From assembly GCA_018266845.1 (NCBI GenBank), contig JAFDZO010000006.1, positions 1,014 through 65,013 on the forward strand: a stretch of 64,000 nt of DNA. Reading direction: 5' to 3'. The stretch comes from Bacteroidota bacterium (lineage in GTDB: Bacteria > Bacteroidota > Ignavibacteria > Tepidaquicellales > Tepidaquicellaceae). Position numbers and translations under genes: made by a program. The notes beneath the pieces were generated by a model. The model was not told the origin of the DNA, searched no databases, and saw only the letters and a program-made list of their open reading frames with translations. Of this stretch, positions 54,924 to 63,027 are shown piece by piece; the first letter of the stretch is position 1; each line of letters begins with the position of its first letter.

Positions 54924-56003
54924 CTATAATACTCTGATGTGATTGGAGAAAATCCACCCTTTGCCGTTCTTCCAGCATTCTATTCTATAGCAGCCTTTTT
55001 CATCGGAATCCCAAATGCACTCCATTGATTCAACTTCATCAATACAAACACCGTCTTTTATCAGCCTTACCAAAGATTTTTCGGGAACCAGAGTCCTCAA
55101 AATAATTTTTTTTCCGGGCTTATCATAGTTCACGTCATCTCCCATCATATAGGTTTTGCCGTCATAGTCTGCAAAAAATCTGAATCCCCTGCCGCTGCCG
55201 TGGTAATTATTTACTATAAAAGATTTTCCGTTTCGTAATGCCGTAAGAATTTTTTCTTTATCATGATGAAAAGTCTGCTGATTGTTTTTCTTAATTTCGG
55301 AATCAAGCAAAACATTCGTTCTGATTGACTTGAACAAAACTTTATACGGAAATATTTCTACTTCATATACTCCCATAATATTTTGTTTATGGGCATGAGC
55401 ATCTATGCCTCCGATTGCAACAACTTTTCTCTTAGAGTTCAGCTTGTCCCACTTTTCAAGCGTAACTTTTGGCGGCGCAACAATGGAACGCAGCGGGTGA
55501 ATAAATCTTTGCAGCTTATTTTTTTCATTCATGCCTTCAATCCATTCGCTCATGTGATTCCATATTTCAATTCCGGTAAACTCCGCATCCCACGCCAGCC
55601 ACGGATATGGGGGGTGGTCAGGCATTAAGTCCCGCTTTTCATCGGGATGCGCGGTAAAGCCAAACCCGCCGGCTTGCGAAATTTTTGCTACATATTCTTC
55701 CGCAGAAAGAACCGAGCCAAGCTCGCCGTCATCAAGGCGTTCATACGAACCTATTACTTTATCTAAACCAAATGTGAGATAATGATTTTTATTTTTTAAA
55801 TCATTCATTTCATAGCCTACGATAAGCATAGAATTATTATGCCATCTTTCATATCCGTCATCTTTGGCTTTCATATTGTTGTGGTCGGTCAGAATTGCAA
55901 AATCGAGCTGAGTCTCATTTGCATAACGCATTATATCAGATACCGAACCTGTGCCGTCTGAATAAGTAGAGTGAATGTGAATTGCGCCGGAGTACTCAAA
56001 CAT
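54924..56003 (-). CDS. PHP-domain metal-dependent hydrolase (CehA/McbA-like)
   Basis: 359 aa. The PHP core is at the N-terminus: IHIHSTYSDGTGSVSDI (motif I with two His), FAILTDHNN (motif II), G-Y-E-M with a metal Glu, then F-G-F-T-A-H-P-D-E-K and G-G-I-D-A-H-A-H further on. The C-terminal 100 residues form a beta-sandwich-like extension (F-R-F-F-A-D-Y-D-G-K, L-V-R-L-I-K-D-G). The layout resembles the CehA/McbA family of phosphoesterases; the substrate cannot be assigned. No signal peptide. It lies directly upstream of purF, so a nucleotide or sugar-phosphate substrate is conceivable but not shown. Confidence 0.85.
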   Translation of the reverse strand: MFEYSGAIHIHSTYSDGTGSVSDIMRYANETQLDFAILTDHNNMKAKDDGYERWHNNSMLIVGYEMNDLKNKNHYLTFGLDKVIGSYERLDDGELGSVLSAEEYVAKISQAGGFGFTAHPDEKRDLMPDHPPYPWLAWDAEFTGIEIWNHMSEWIEGMNEKNKLQRFIHPLRSIVAPPKVTLEKWDKLNSKRKVVAIGGIDAHAHKQNIMGVYEVEIFPYKVLFKSIRTNVLLDSEIKKNNQQTFHHDKEKILTALRNGKSFIVNNYHGSGRGFRFFADYDGKTYMMGDDVNYDKPGKKIILRTLVPEKSLVRLIKDGVCIDEVESMECIWDSDEKGCYRIECWKNGKGWIFSNHIRVL

Positions 56004-56006
56004 ATT

Positions 56007-56528
56007 TTATTGTTGTATCGGGGGCTGTTGAAAGTTTTTCTTTTTAAATATGTGAAACGCTATGTAGCTTCCGAGAATTCCGAACAAAGGAAACAGAACA
56101 AGATTCATTACAAGCGTTATAATAGTTAACGTAGGCGAATAACCGTATTTCGTAAATTCCTGAGAAAGCTTCTCCAATATTTCCATTGCTTCCGGCGGCA
56201 TTTTGCTGCCTGAATTGCTGAACAGTTCCAGCATCTCTGCAATAGGATTTGTCTTTGAAAACAAACTTATTACGAGAGAGATTCCGGTATTAACAATTCC
56301 TGCAATTATGCCGGAGAGCAAACCAATCATAACAGAATCTTTTGCCGTCAAAAGTCCGCTGCCCGGAGTAACCTGCCTTGAGTAATAGCTAACGCCGGCA
56401 AATCCGCCAAGGATAATTCCCATACAGCATAAAACATTAATAAGACTTATCACAGGCACTGTGGATAAAACTATCATCACAATTGCGCTGATTATAACAG
56501 CGGAGAGTTTATTGGGTGTATTATTCAT
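56007..56528 (-). CDS. Integral membrane protein of unknown function (DUF4199/DUF5518-like)
   Basis: 173 aa with four predicted membrane helices (about 8-30, 32-50, 65-92 and 132-158) and a hydrophilic loop rich in Glu and Ser between the third and fourth (about 95-128). The pattern recalls small DUF4199-type proteins, but I cannot assign a family with confidence. The TAA of the upstream DUF2085 gene is immediately followed by this ATG, and the PHP gene follows after 3 nt, so it is a middle member of the five-gene operon. Confidence 0.6.
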   Translation of the reverse strand: MNNTPNKLSAVIISAIVMIVLSTVPVISLINVLCCMGIILGGFAGVSYYSRQVTPGSGLLTAKDSVMIGLLSGIIAGIVNTGISLVISLFSKTNPIAEMLELFSNSGSKMPPEAMEILEKLSQEFTKYGYSPTLTIITLVMNLVLFPLFGILGSYIAFHIFKKKNFQQPPIQQ

Positions 56529-57017
56529 TTAATAATTTTTTTTAAAAAATAATGAACCTTCATTAAACATTTTTACAAATCCGGGAATTAAAAAAAAAGG
56601 AAGAACTGCTCCTATAACAAAGCCTGTAATACTCCTTGAAAAAAAGGAATTGGAAAAAAATCCGAACATATCCATAAAAACGTCAAGCCCCGTTAAAACT
56701 GCCGGAATAAGCAAGAGCCATATTGAAGGAAGCTCAATGTTATACAATTTATACTTTACAGGATACAAAATAACTGCGAATAAAAATCCCAAATAAATAA
56801 ACATGCACCTTGAGCATACTGCAAATTTATATCCTAAAATGTGAAACGAACGCGCATCAGACTGGTGGCAGACGGGGGAAAAAAAATAATATAAGAATAC
56901 CGATATTTTTGAAAAGATTCCCCCCATACTCATAAAAACCGGGGTAAGTATTACTGCTGCATTCCACAAAAGCGTAACTGAAAGTATGGAAAAATATACA
57001 CGCCTCGCAGTTTTAAT
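56529..57017 (-). CDS. DUF2085 membrane protein
   Basis: The DUF2085 hallmark is present: SPVCHQSDARSFHILGYKFA followed by V-C-S-R-C-M-F-I-Y-L-G-F-L, with paired Cys that may bind metal, and several membrane helices. From TTG 56969 it is 146 aa, but that start cuts the first helix. The frame is open upstream, and ATT 57017, preceded by AGGAA at 57027-57031 (9 nt spacing), would give 162 aa with K-T-A-R-R-V-Y and a complete first helix (V-Y-F-S-I-L-S-V-T-L-L-W). I list the longer form as tentative. Function of the family is unknown. It heads the DUF2085-membrane-PHP-purF-pepP operon. Confidence 0.7.
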   Translation of the reverse strand: MKTARRVYFSILSVTLLWNAAVILTPVFMSMGGIFSKISVFLYYFFSPVCHQSDARSFHILGYKFAVCSRCMFIYLGFLFAVILYPVKYKLYNIELPSIWLLLIPAVLTGLDVFMDMFGFFSNSFFSRSITGFVIGAVLPFFLIPGFVKMFNEGSLFFKKNY

Positions 57018-57128
57018 ATTGATGTGTTCCTGTTCGATTAATTAAAATATGTATTCTGCAAATAAAGATTAATTAATAAATTTATTCTCAATATTTTATT
57101 GGGTAAATTATACGATAATCAAATTTTA

Positions 57129-57767
57129 ATGGACCAATTAATAGAGTTTTTCAAAACAATTATGACGCCCGAAAAGGTTATTAACTGGGGCGGTTTAACA
57201 GCGCTTATAGCTATAGTTTTTGCCGAGACGGGACTTTTAATCGGATTTTTTCTGCCGGGAGATTCACTGCTTCTGACCGCAGGGCTATTGGTATCGCAGG
57301 ATATTTTTAAAGTTAACATTCTTACGCTTAACATCAGCTTAATACTGGCTGCAATCATCGGCGATACAGTCGGATACTGGTTCGGAAGAAAAACCGGACC
57401 TAAAATTTTTGCAAAGGAAGATTCAAGATTTTTTAAGAAAAAATATCTTCTTAAAGCACAGGAGTTTTACGAAAGGCACGGAGGCAAAGCAATTATATAT
57501 GCGAGGTTTGTTCCTTTTGCCAGAACCTTTGCCCCGATTCTTGCAGGTGTCGGAAATATGAATTATACAAAATTCGTAACGTATAATATTGTTGGCGGAA
57601 TTGTATGGGTTGTTTCGATGACCTTGCTTGGATATTTTTTTGGAAAAATTCCTATTGTTAAAGATAATTTTGAAAAAGTTGTTATCTTGGTAATAATATT
57701 GTCGGTGATGCCAATCGTGATTGGTTATTTCAAGGAAAGAAAAAGAAACAAGCTGGAAGGGAAATAA
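57129..57767 (+). CDS. DedA-family membrane protein
   Basis: 212 aa from ATG 57129 (a TTG at 57099 would add 10 residues). It has the VTT/DedA fold with two re-entrant regions: FAETGLLIGFFLPGDSLLLT near the N-terminus and RFVPFARTFAPILAGVGNM in the middle, where the conserved Arg residues are needed for transport in characterised members. Five or so hydrophobic segments. DedA proteins act as undecaprenyl-phosphate or phospholipid flippases supporting envelope synthesis. It stands alone on the plus strand between two minus-strand units, ending 1 nt from the stop of the next gene. Confidence 0.92.
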   Translation: MDQLIEFFKTIMTPEKVINWGGLTALIAIVFAETGLLIGFFLPGDSLLLTAGLLVSQDIFKVNILTLNISLILAAIIGDTVGYWFGRKTGPKIFAKEDSRFFKKKYLLKAQEFYERHGGKAIIYARFVPFARTFAPILAGVGNMNYTKFVTYNIVGGIVWVVSMTLLGYFFGKIPIVKDNFEKVVILVIILSVMPIVIGYFKERKRNKLEGK

Positions 57768-58781
57768 TTATTTTTTAAAGTCTTTTACTTTGTAATTTTC
57801 TTTAAAAAAGTAATAAGCGCCGATTAAAATCTGGAGAATAAATCCCGTTAAGTGATTTACAGTTGCATATCCAAATGCAACTTCCCTGTCTATACCGAAT
57901 ATATTTACCAGCGTTCCTGAACAAATATAGTGGAATGCCCCTGCGGAATTTCCCGGAAGGGGCAAAAACATTGCAAAAGTTATCATAGTAAGGACTAAAT
58001 TTGCATCTACCAAATTCAGGTTATTAATACCGCACGCAAAAAAAGTAATATAAGCTGAAAGCAGATACATAATCCAGATTAGAACCGTGTAAATAAAAAT
58101 CGGAAGATATTGTTTGGGGTACTTGATAAATAAAAACCCGCTCATTGTAGAAGAGAAAAACTTCTTTATCTTTGCCTGAATTTTTTCAGGGAAAAATTTT
58201 CCCGTTATTTTTTCGATTACCAGCTCCGACTTTTCAATATTAAAAATTACGATTATTAAAAGTATAATAATCGCAAGAGTTATCAATGAAGCCACTACTG
58301 CAATTTTCTCTATATTGTATTCCGGGAATGCAGCTCCAAGTTTATCTTTAAAAGCGAAAAGCGAAATTCCAAACGCTGCAAGCACACTTAGCACATCAAA
58401 AATTCTTTCAACAAGTATAGTTCCGAACGATGCAGCCTTTGATATATCTTCATTACGGGCAAGAATGATTGGGCGCGTAAACTCGCCTCCCCTTGGAATA
58501 ACTGAATTCAGCATATAGCCAATCATTATAGGCGGAAAAAGATTTTTCATAGAGATATTTTCCTTGATAGGATTTAGAAAATATCTCCAGCGCAATGCCC
58601 TGAAGTAGCTTCCGATGAAAACTCCGACCAAACCCCCGGCAATAGCAAGCAAATAGTTTGTTTTCTTCAGTTCCGTAACTAAATCATCAAAGTTGACTGA
58701 GCGCAATGCAAGATACAGGAACAGCGCAAGCAGCCCCGTTATCAAAAGAAACTTTAATATTTTTTTCAGAGTAGGATTCAA
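57768..58781 (-). CDS. Flippase-like integral membrane protein (LPG synthase TM/AglD-type)
   Basis: 337 aa with about eight membrane helices. Family features are GSYFRALRWRYFLNPI, IGYMLNSVIPRGGEFTRPII with its Arg-Gly-Gly-Glu, and T-I-L-V-E-R-I-F-D-V, matching the N-terminal membrane domain of MprF and the UPF0104/AglD group. No C-terminal lysyl-transferase domain follows, so it is the flippase-only type, presumably moving a lipid or lipid-linked sugar. The start is TTG 58781; no ATG is near. It is separated from the upstream LolA-like gene by a hairpin. Confidence 0.85.
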   Translation of the reverse strand: MNPTLKKILKFLLITGLLALFLYLALRSVNFDDLVTELKKTNYLLAIAGGLVGVFIGSYFRALRWRYFLNPIKENISMKNLFPPIMIGYMLNSVIPRGGEFTRPIILARNEDISKAASFGTILVERIFDVLSVLAAFGISLFAFKDKLGAAFPEYNIEKIAVVASLITLAIIILLIIVIFNIEKSELVIEKITGKFFPEKIQAKIKKFFSSTMSGFLFIKYPKQYLPIFIYTVLIWIMYLLSAYITFFACGINNLNLVDANLVLTMITFAMFLPLPGNSAGAFHYICSGTLVNIFGIDREVAFGYATVNHLTGFILQILIGAYYFFKENYKVKDFKK

Positions 58782-58794
58782 TCGCAGCAGCTAA

Positions 58795-58837
58795 AACAAA
58801 AAAAGTTAAGCGCCGAATAAACACTTAACTTTTTTAA
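58795..58837 (-). terminator. Terminator of the LolA-like gene
   Basis: AAAAGTTAAG (58801-58810) pairs with CTTAACTTTT (58824-58833); A and T tracts flank both sides, so it could act in both directions. It is 28 nt after the stop at 58866. Confidence 0.85.
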
Positions 58838-58865
58838 AACAAAATTCTTTATAAATAATTTCAAA

Positions 58866-59504
58866 TTACCTCATATCAATTACTTCAACATCGGCAGGCG
58901 GAGAAAACGTAAACTTCGAGGATGAAACTCCGGCATCAAGACTTACATCTTTCAGAGTATAAGTGCTTGAACCTTCTTTTGTATTTACGTTTACTTTTTT
59001 GATTATATAATCGTTTTTATCAATCCAGATTTTCGCTGATTTGATGTTTCCTTTACTGCGCGGGGAAAGCTTCAGCACGTAGCAGTCAGCCGAACCGACC
59101 TTTTCCTCACCGTCTAAATCAGAATAAAAATTTTCCGGGTAAGTGAACAAAAACTTATTCGGAGAAAAAGAGCTTCCGTCATCCTTATAATTATCAATTA
59201 CAACCTGCTTTTTCTTCGGCGAGTAAGTCCATGAAGTAGTTCCGTCAGTAATAATTATCTGCCCGCTTGTTTCTATTCTGTATTTATTGGTTTTCTTAAT
59301 ATAGATAGTTCCTGAAGCGGACTGGGATTTTCCCGAAGAGCCTTTTACGCTTTGTGAAAATGTTGCTTTAGCATCGGAAATACTTTCGTATTTATCCTGT
59401 GTTTTTTTTATAATTTCCTGAGCCGTCTGGGAATAAGTTTTGTCTATTCCGACAATTAAGGTCAGAGCTATTACAACGTACTTTAGTATGCTTATTTTTT
59501 TCAT
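58866..59504 (-). CDS. LolA-like outer-membrane lipoprotein carrier protein
   Basis: 212 aa with a signal peptide (MKKISILKYVVIALTLIVG). The mature sequence has the LolA pattern: Q-E-I-I-K-K-T-Q-D-K-Y-E-S-I, A-T-F-S-Q-S-V-K, SGTIYIKKTNKYRIET, ITDGTTSWTYSPKKKQVVID, and a C-terminal FTFSPPADVEVIDMR. LolA carries lipoproteins across the periplasm to the outer membrane. FCB genomes often have several such homologues, some serving other lipids, so a strict LolA role is not certain. Monocistronic with its own terminator. Confidence 0.88.
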   Translation of the reverse strand: MKKISILKYVVIALTLIVGIDKTYSQTAQEIIKKTQDKYESISDAKATFSQSVKGSSGKSQSASGTIYIKKTNKYRIETSGQIIITDGTTSWTYSPKKKQVVIDNYKDDGSSFSPNKFLFTYPENFYSDLDGEEKVGSADCYVLKLSPRSKGNIKSAKIWIDKNDYIIKKVNVNTKEGSSTYTLKDVSLDAGVSSSKFTFSPPADVEVIDMR

Positions 59505-59567
59505 ATTTACAAAAATAACTATATTTTAGTTTGTTTTCAATTTAGACTGTTTTCGCTACAACAGAGC

Positions 59568-59741
59568 AAAAAGTAACGCAAAGAATGCTAAGAGTTTCGC
59601 AAAGGTTGCGAAGATTTTTAAAACTAATTTTAACTGTTAAAATGAATACATAACAAATTGGGTTCTCATATTAACATATTTTCTTAAGTTATATTTCCAG
59701 CTTTGCGTTCTTTGAGTCAAACTTTGTGTTTTTACCGTTTA
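59568..59741. repeat. Degenerate relative of the AACGCAAAG inverted-repeat family
   Basis: The left end GTAACGCAAAGAATGCTAAG and the complement of the right end (GTAAAAACACAAAGTTTGAC continuing to AACGCAAAGC) form an imperfect inverted repeat of about 33 bp around AT-rich DNA. It fills most of the 262-nt gap between the LolA-like and DUF3108 genes. It resembles the inner modules of the MITE copies but lacks the CACACGAC ends. Confidence 0.5.
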
Positions 59742-59766
59742 GGAATTACTTTTGAATAAAGATGAA

Positions 59767-60555
59767 TTAATTCTTGAATTTCGGGGGCTTCCAATTCGTT
59801 TTTTTGTAGGTAGATAATTCTAATGTAATACTTCCAATTAAAACATTCAGCTGCGCTTTTATCGGCACTCTGTATTCATCATCGGAAAACCAGCCGATAA
59901 ACTCCCCCGTCAGCCCAAACACACCTGTAAAATCAGCCACGCCTGCAATCTTTATAACCGAAACATCATAATCCACACTTGAAATAGAAACAACATCCTT
60001 GTTAATGTTGAAAGAGTACTTTACGGAGCTTTGAGACTCATTTATATACACCGGAACGATGTAATTTTTATTAGCAAAAGAATTCAGCCTTGCCAGATAA
60101 AAAATTGATAATCCGTCCTGATACTTTACGCCTTTATTAAATGCAACTGATTCATTTCTTTCAATCTTATAATTTGTTTCTTTTATTATTTTTACTTTGT
60201 TGGAATCGTAGTTAAACCTGTAATCCGTCTTTGCAATATCTTTTCCCTTAAACTCAGTAGCGTAGAATTTTTTTGAATAAAGCTGCTCTTTCACTACTTC
60301 CATCTCGGATTCAAAAATATTATTCAATGAAACAAACGGCACTCCGTCATAGCTTTTTAAAGTCGCGCTTGCATTGCAGATTTTTTTTCCTTCGGAAGAT
60401 TCCACATTCGACATCTTAATTTTTACTTCGCCCAGCTTAATAAAACCGAAATAAACGATATACTTCAAATCCTCTCCCTGGTCTAATACTTTCGACTGCG
60501 GAAAGGTATTTGCGCTTAAACCAAAAAAAATAAATATGCAAAGTATATGTTTCAA
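59767..60555 (-). CDS. DUF3108 periplasmic protein
   Basis: 262 aa with a signal peptide (MKHILCIFIFFGLSANTFPQ). DUF3108 features are GEDLKYIVYFGFIKLGEVKI at the start of the mature protein, the central Y-Q-D-G-L-S-I-F-Y-L-A-R, and the C-terminal GWFSDDEYRVPIKAQLNVLI with G-S-I-T-L-E-L. The fold is beta-rich and probably lipocalin- or LolA-like. It is a periplasmic protein of unknown function that in FCB bacteria is found near envelope genes, as here. Single-gene unit, preceded by the S41 protease with a terminator between. Confidence 0.85.
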   Translation of the reverse strand: MKHILCIFIFFGLSANTFPQSKVLDQGEDLKYIVYFGFIKLGEVKIKMSNVESSEGKKICNASATLKSYDGVPFVSLNNIFESEMEVVKEQLYSKKFYATEFKGKDIAKTDYRFNYDSNKVKIIKETNYKIERNESVAFNKGVKYQDGLSIFYLARLNSFANKNYIVPVYINESQSSVKYSFNINKDVVSISSVDYDVSVIKIAGVADFTGVFGLTGEFIGWFSDDEYRVPIKAQLNVLIGSITLELSTYKKTNWKPPKFKN

Positions 60556-60563
60556 ACAGGTGC

Positions 60564-60611
60564 AATAAAAAATGGTTTACCTGCGCGCAAAAAATGGGAG
60601 GCAAACCATTT
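60564..60611 (-). terminator. Terminator of the S41 peptidase gene
   Basis: AAATGGTTT-CCT (60570-60582) pairs with AGG-AAACCATTT (60599-60611) with one internal mismatch; minus-strand U residues follow. It is 11 nt after the stop at 60622. Confidence 0.75.
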
Positions 60612-60621
60612 CAAAATAAAA

Positions 60622-62217
60622 TTATTTTTTTAAATTACTTAATTCTTTAGCTTCATTAAAAAGTGTTATAGCTTTGAGAAACTGCTCATCCGATGTTACA
60701 AATATTGCATAGCTTCCCTCGTTGCCCCAAATATCCCTTGCTATCTGAGATTTTATGGAAATCTCTATAAAGCTTTTATCCTTATCATATTCCGGTTGGT
60801 TCAGCTTTACACCCTTGCTCTCTGCGAACTTCTTAAAATCATCCATCATAGAAGAAGAAAGATTAAAATCATCTCTGAAAGCATTATATGATTTATATTT
60901 CGATTCAATATTCTTTCTGTTCGACTGCATGTAATTCTCGGTGAACAGATACATTATATTATTTCTTCTCAAAGCAACAGTGTAAGGAGTGAGTGTATCA
61001 AGCTTTACAATATAGTCCGGTGTAATTCCGCCTCCGCCGTAAACGATTCTTCCGCCCATTGTCTTAAACTCAGGGTGTGTGGAATCTGACTTATCTTTAT
61101 TGTGATTAATATTATCTCCTTCGCTTTCATCTCTGGATAAATCGGATTTATATTTTCCGCCTTCATACGGTTTTTGGATAAGCCTTCCGACAGGAGTATA
61201 ATATCTTGCCGTAGTAACTCTGAAAGCAGATCCGTCCGGCAAATCAAACTGCCTCTGAACAAGTCCTTTGCCGAATGTAGTTTCGCCGACAACCAATCCC
61301 CTGTCCCAATCCTGAATAGCGCCTGAGACAATTTCACTTGCAGAAGCCGAGCCGCTGTTTACAAGAACAACTAACGGAACATCTGTCAGCTTTCCGCCTT
61401 CGGAATTATATACTTCGTTGAAATCTGTAATTCTGCTTTTCGTATAAACAATCTTTCCGCCTTTGGGAATAAACTCGCTTCCCATCTTGAATGCCTGGTC
61501 TAAATATCCGCCCGGATTTCCCCGCAAGTCAAGAACCAATTTTTTCATGCCTTCGCCTTGAAGTCTCTGGTATGCCTTTGCAAATTCATCGTAAGTAGTT
61601 GCTGCAAAACGCGAAACCTTAATATAGCCGATGTCATTATTATACATAAAGGAAGCATCAACGCTGTAAAGCGGAATTTTATCACGGATGATTTCAAAAT
61701 CCATCGGATTCTTGTTTCCTGCTCTTACAATCGTAACTGTAACTTTTGTGCCTTTTTGACCACGAAGTTTTTTCGGAACATCTTCGCGCGTCATTTTTAT
61801 TGCGGACTGACCGTCAATTTTTACAATTTTATCTCCTGCTAAAATGCCGAGCTTTTCTGAAGGACCGCCTGATATGGGCGAAACAATTGTAATCGTATCT
61901 GAAATTATATCAAACTCAACTCCGATGCCTTCAAAGCTGCCCTGAAAATCTTCGTTTACTCTCTTCAATTGCTCTGCCGCAATATAAACAGAGTGAGGGT
62001 CAAGCTCTTCAAGCATGCCTTTAATAGCTGCTTCTGTCAGCTTTTGGGAATCAACATCATCAACATAATATCTTGTAGTAATGTTAAGAGCATCGCTGAA
62101 TTTTCTTACCTGCGCAGATGTCTTATCGTCCGATACTGCATTCTGAATTCTGGTACCGACAAAAAACGCAGCGCCTACTATTAAAACATATACAAGAACT
62201 AAAAGTTTTTTATTCAT
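60622..62217 (-). CDS. C-terminal processing (tail-specific) peptidase, S41 family
   Basis: 531 aa. A single N-terminal membrane anchor or uncleaved signal (about 4-22) leads to a helical region, a PDZ domain (about 98-182; G-S-F-E-G-I-G-V and A-G-D-K-I-V-K-I-D-G) and the S41 catalytic domain. The predicted nucleophile is S292 in VNSGSASASEIVSGAI, with general base K317 in TTFGKGLVQ. After about residue 360 comes a hydrophilic segment and an extra C-terminal region to 531, longer than CtpA. Such enzymes trim or degrade periplasmic proteins by their C-termini. A T9SS link is not implied, since sorting-domain cleavage uses PorU. Preceded by a repeat-bearing gap. Confidence 0.93.
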   Translation of the reverse strand: MNKKLLVLVYVLIVGAAFFVGTRIQNAVSDDKTSAQVRKFSDALNITTRYYVDDVDSQKLTEAAIKGMLEELDPHSVYIAAEQLKRVNEDFQGSFEGIGVEFDIISDTITIVSPISGGPSEKLGILAGDKIVKIDGQSAIKMTREDVPKKLRGQKGTKVTVTIVRAGNKNPMDFEIIRDKIPLYSVDASFMYNNDIGYIKVSRFAATTYDEFAKAYQRLQGEGMKKLVLDLRGNPGGYLDQAFKMGSEFIPKGGKIVYTKSRITDFNEVYNSEGGKLTDVPLVVLVNSGSASASEIVSGAIQDWDRGLVVGETTFGKGLVQRQFDLPDGSAFRVTTARYYTPVGRLIQKPYEGGKYKSDLSRDESEGDNINHNKDKSDSTHPEFKTMGGRIVYGGGGITPDYIVKLDTLTPYTVALRRNNIMYLFTENYMQSNRKNIESKYKSYNAFRDDFNLSSSMMDDFKKFAESKGVKLNQPEYDKDKSFIEISIKSQIARDIWGNEGSYAIFVTSDEQFLKAITLFNEAKELSNLKK

Positions 62218-62317
62218 TTTTTAAAAAATTTTAATAAAAATAACACATAACCTGCTTATAAGAAATACTATTAATATCAGAATAAAGTTTCACTCACAAT
62301 TCGAAAGAACTTTTTAA

Positions 62318-62488
62318 TTAACCGCTAAGAGCGCAAAGATTTTTGCAAAAACCGCTAAGATTAAAACGAAGATTTTTTTAATTCCCTTGAGAAATTTCAA
62401 ATTCATAAAATTTTTTAAAAAAATTTATAAGATTTTTTGATTACCTTTGCGAACTTTGCATCAAGTTTTGCGTTCTTTGCGGTTAAAT
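62318..62488. repeat. Short inverted repeat sharing an end with the MITE family
   Basis: The right arm CTTTGCGAACTTTGCATCAA...TTTGCGTTCTTTGCGGTTAA (62452-62488) is nearly identical to the same module in copies A and C; the left arm TTAACCGCTAAGAGCGCAAA is its inverted counterpart. The centre is different AT-rich DNA and no CACACGAC end is present. It lies in the 380-nt gap between the S41 peptidase and osmC genes; the remaining gap shows nothing else. Confidence 0.6.
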
Positions 62489-62597
62489 ATAAATTCTAAG
62501 CTTAATTTTTGAACTATTTCCAAGCTCCGGCTTGGGAAATAAACCAAATATATTTACTTTCAGTGTATCCATCTGTGTCCTCTCTGGTTAAAGCCAA

Positions 62598-63014
62598 TCA
62601 CCTCTTTTCTAATGTCGTAACCACAAAATTGTTCCCGCCTTCTAATATCTTTGATATAGGGCATGCATTAGCAATAAACTTTATCCTTTCAAGCTGAGCG
62701 TCATCAAGTTTGCTCCTGACAATAAGATTTCTTTCAAAGATTGTCCGGCTTACATTTTCTATTTTTTCTGTTTTCAGGTTTACATCCACAAGAAGCTCAT
62801 CTATTTCCCAGCCTTTTCGTTCAAGATACATTTGAATTGTTATAGCGGTGCAGCTTGCCAGAGAGCCGGCAATCAGCTCATACGGGTTCATACCCTCATC
62901 GCTGCCTCCCTCTTCCAATGGCTCATCGGAAATTACCGTATGCCCTTCTGTATGCAGGATTACCTTGTAGGATTTATTAATCGAAATAGCCCTTATCCTT
63001 TTTTTATCAGTCAT
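62598..63014 (-). CDS. OsmC/Ohr-family protein
   Basis: 138 aa, typical length. OsmC features are a beta-rich N-terminus, N-P-Y-E-L-I-A-G-S-L-A-S-C-T-A (first catalytic Cys in a helix), and I-A-N-A-C-P-I-S-K-I-L (second Cys), giving the two-Cys peroxidase pair, with a conserved Glu/Arg region (T-I-F-E-R-N-L-I-V) between. Members reduce organic hydroperoxides; the subgroup closest to this (YhfA-like) has no settled role. It lies 13 nt downstream of the Cys/Met-metabolism enzyme gene, so the two are probably co-transcribed, linking it with sulphur amino acid metabolism. Confidence 0.9.
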   Translation of the reverse strand: MTDKKRIRAISINKSYKVILHTEGHTVISDEPLEEGGSDEGMNPYELIAGSLASCTAITIQMYLERKGWEIDELLVDVNLKTEKIENVSRTIFERNLIVRSKLDDAQLERIKFIANACPISKILEGGNNFVVTTLEKR

Positions 63015-63027
63015 GCTATTTTAAAAT

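Noticed and set aside
62509-62697. Plus-strand 62-codon frame
   Set aside because: Overlaps the osmC C-terminus antisense and starts in the repeat-bearing gap; no ribosome-binding site or family motif.
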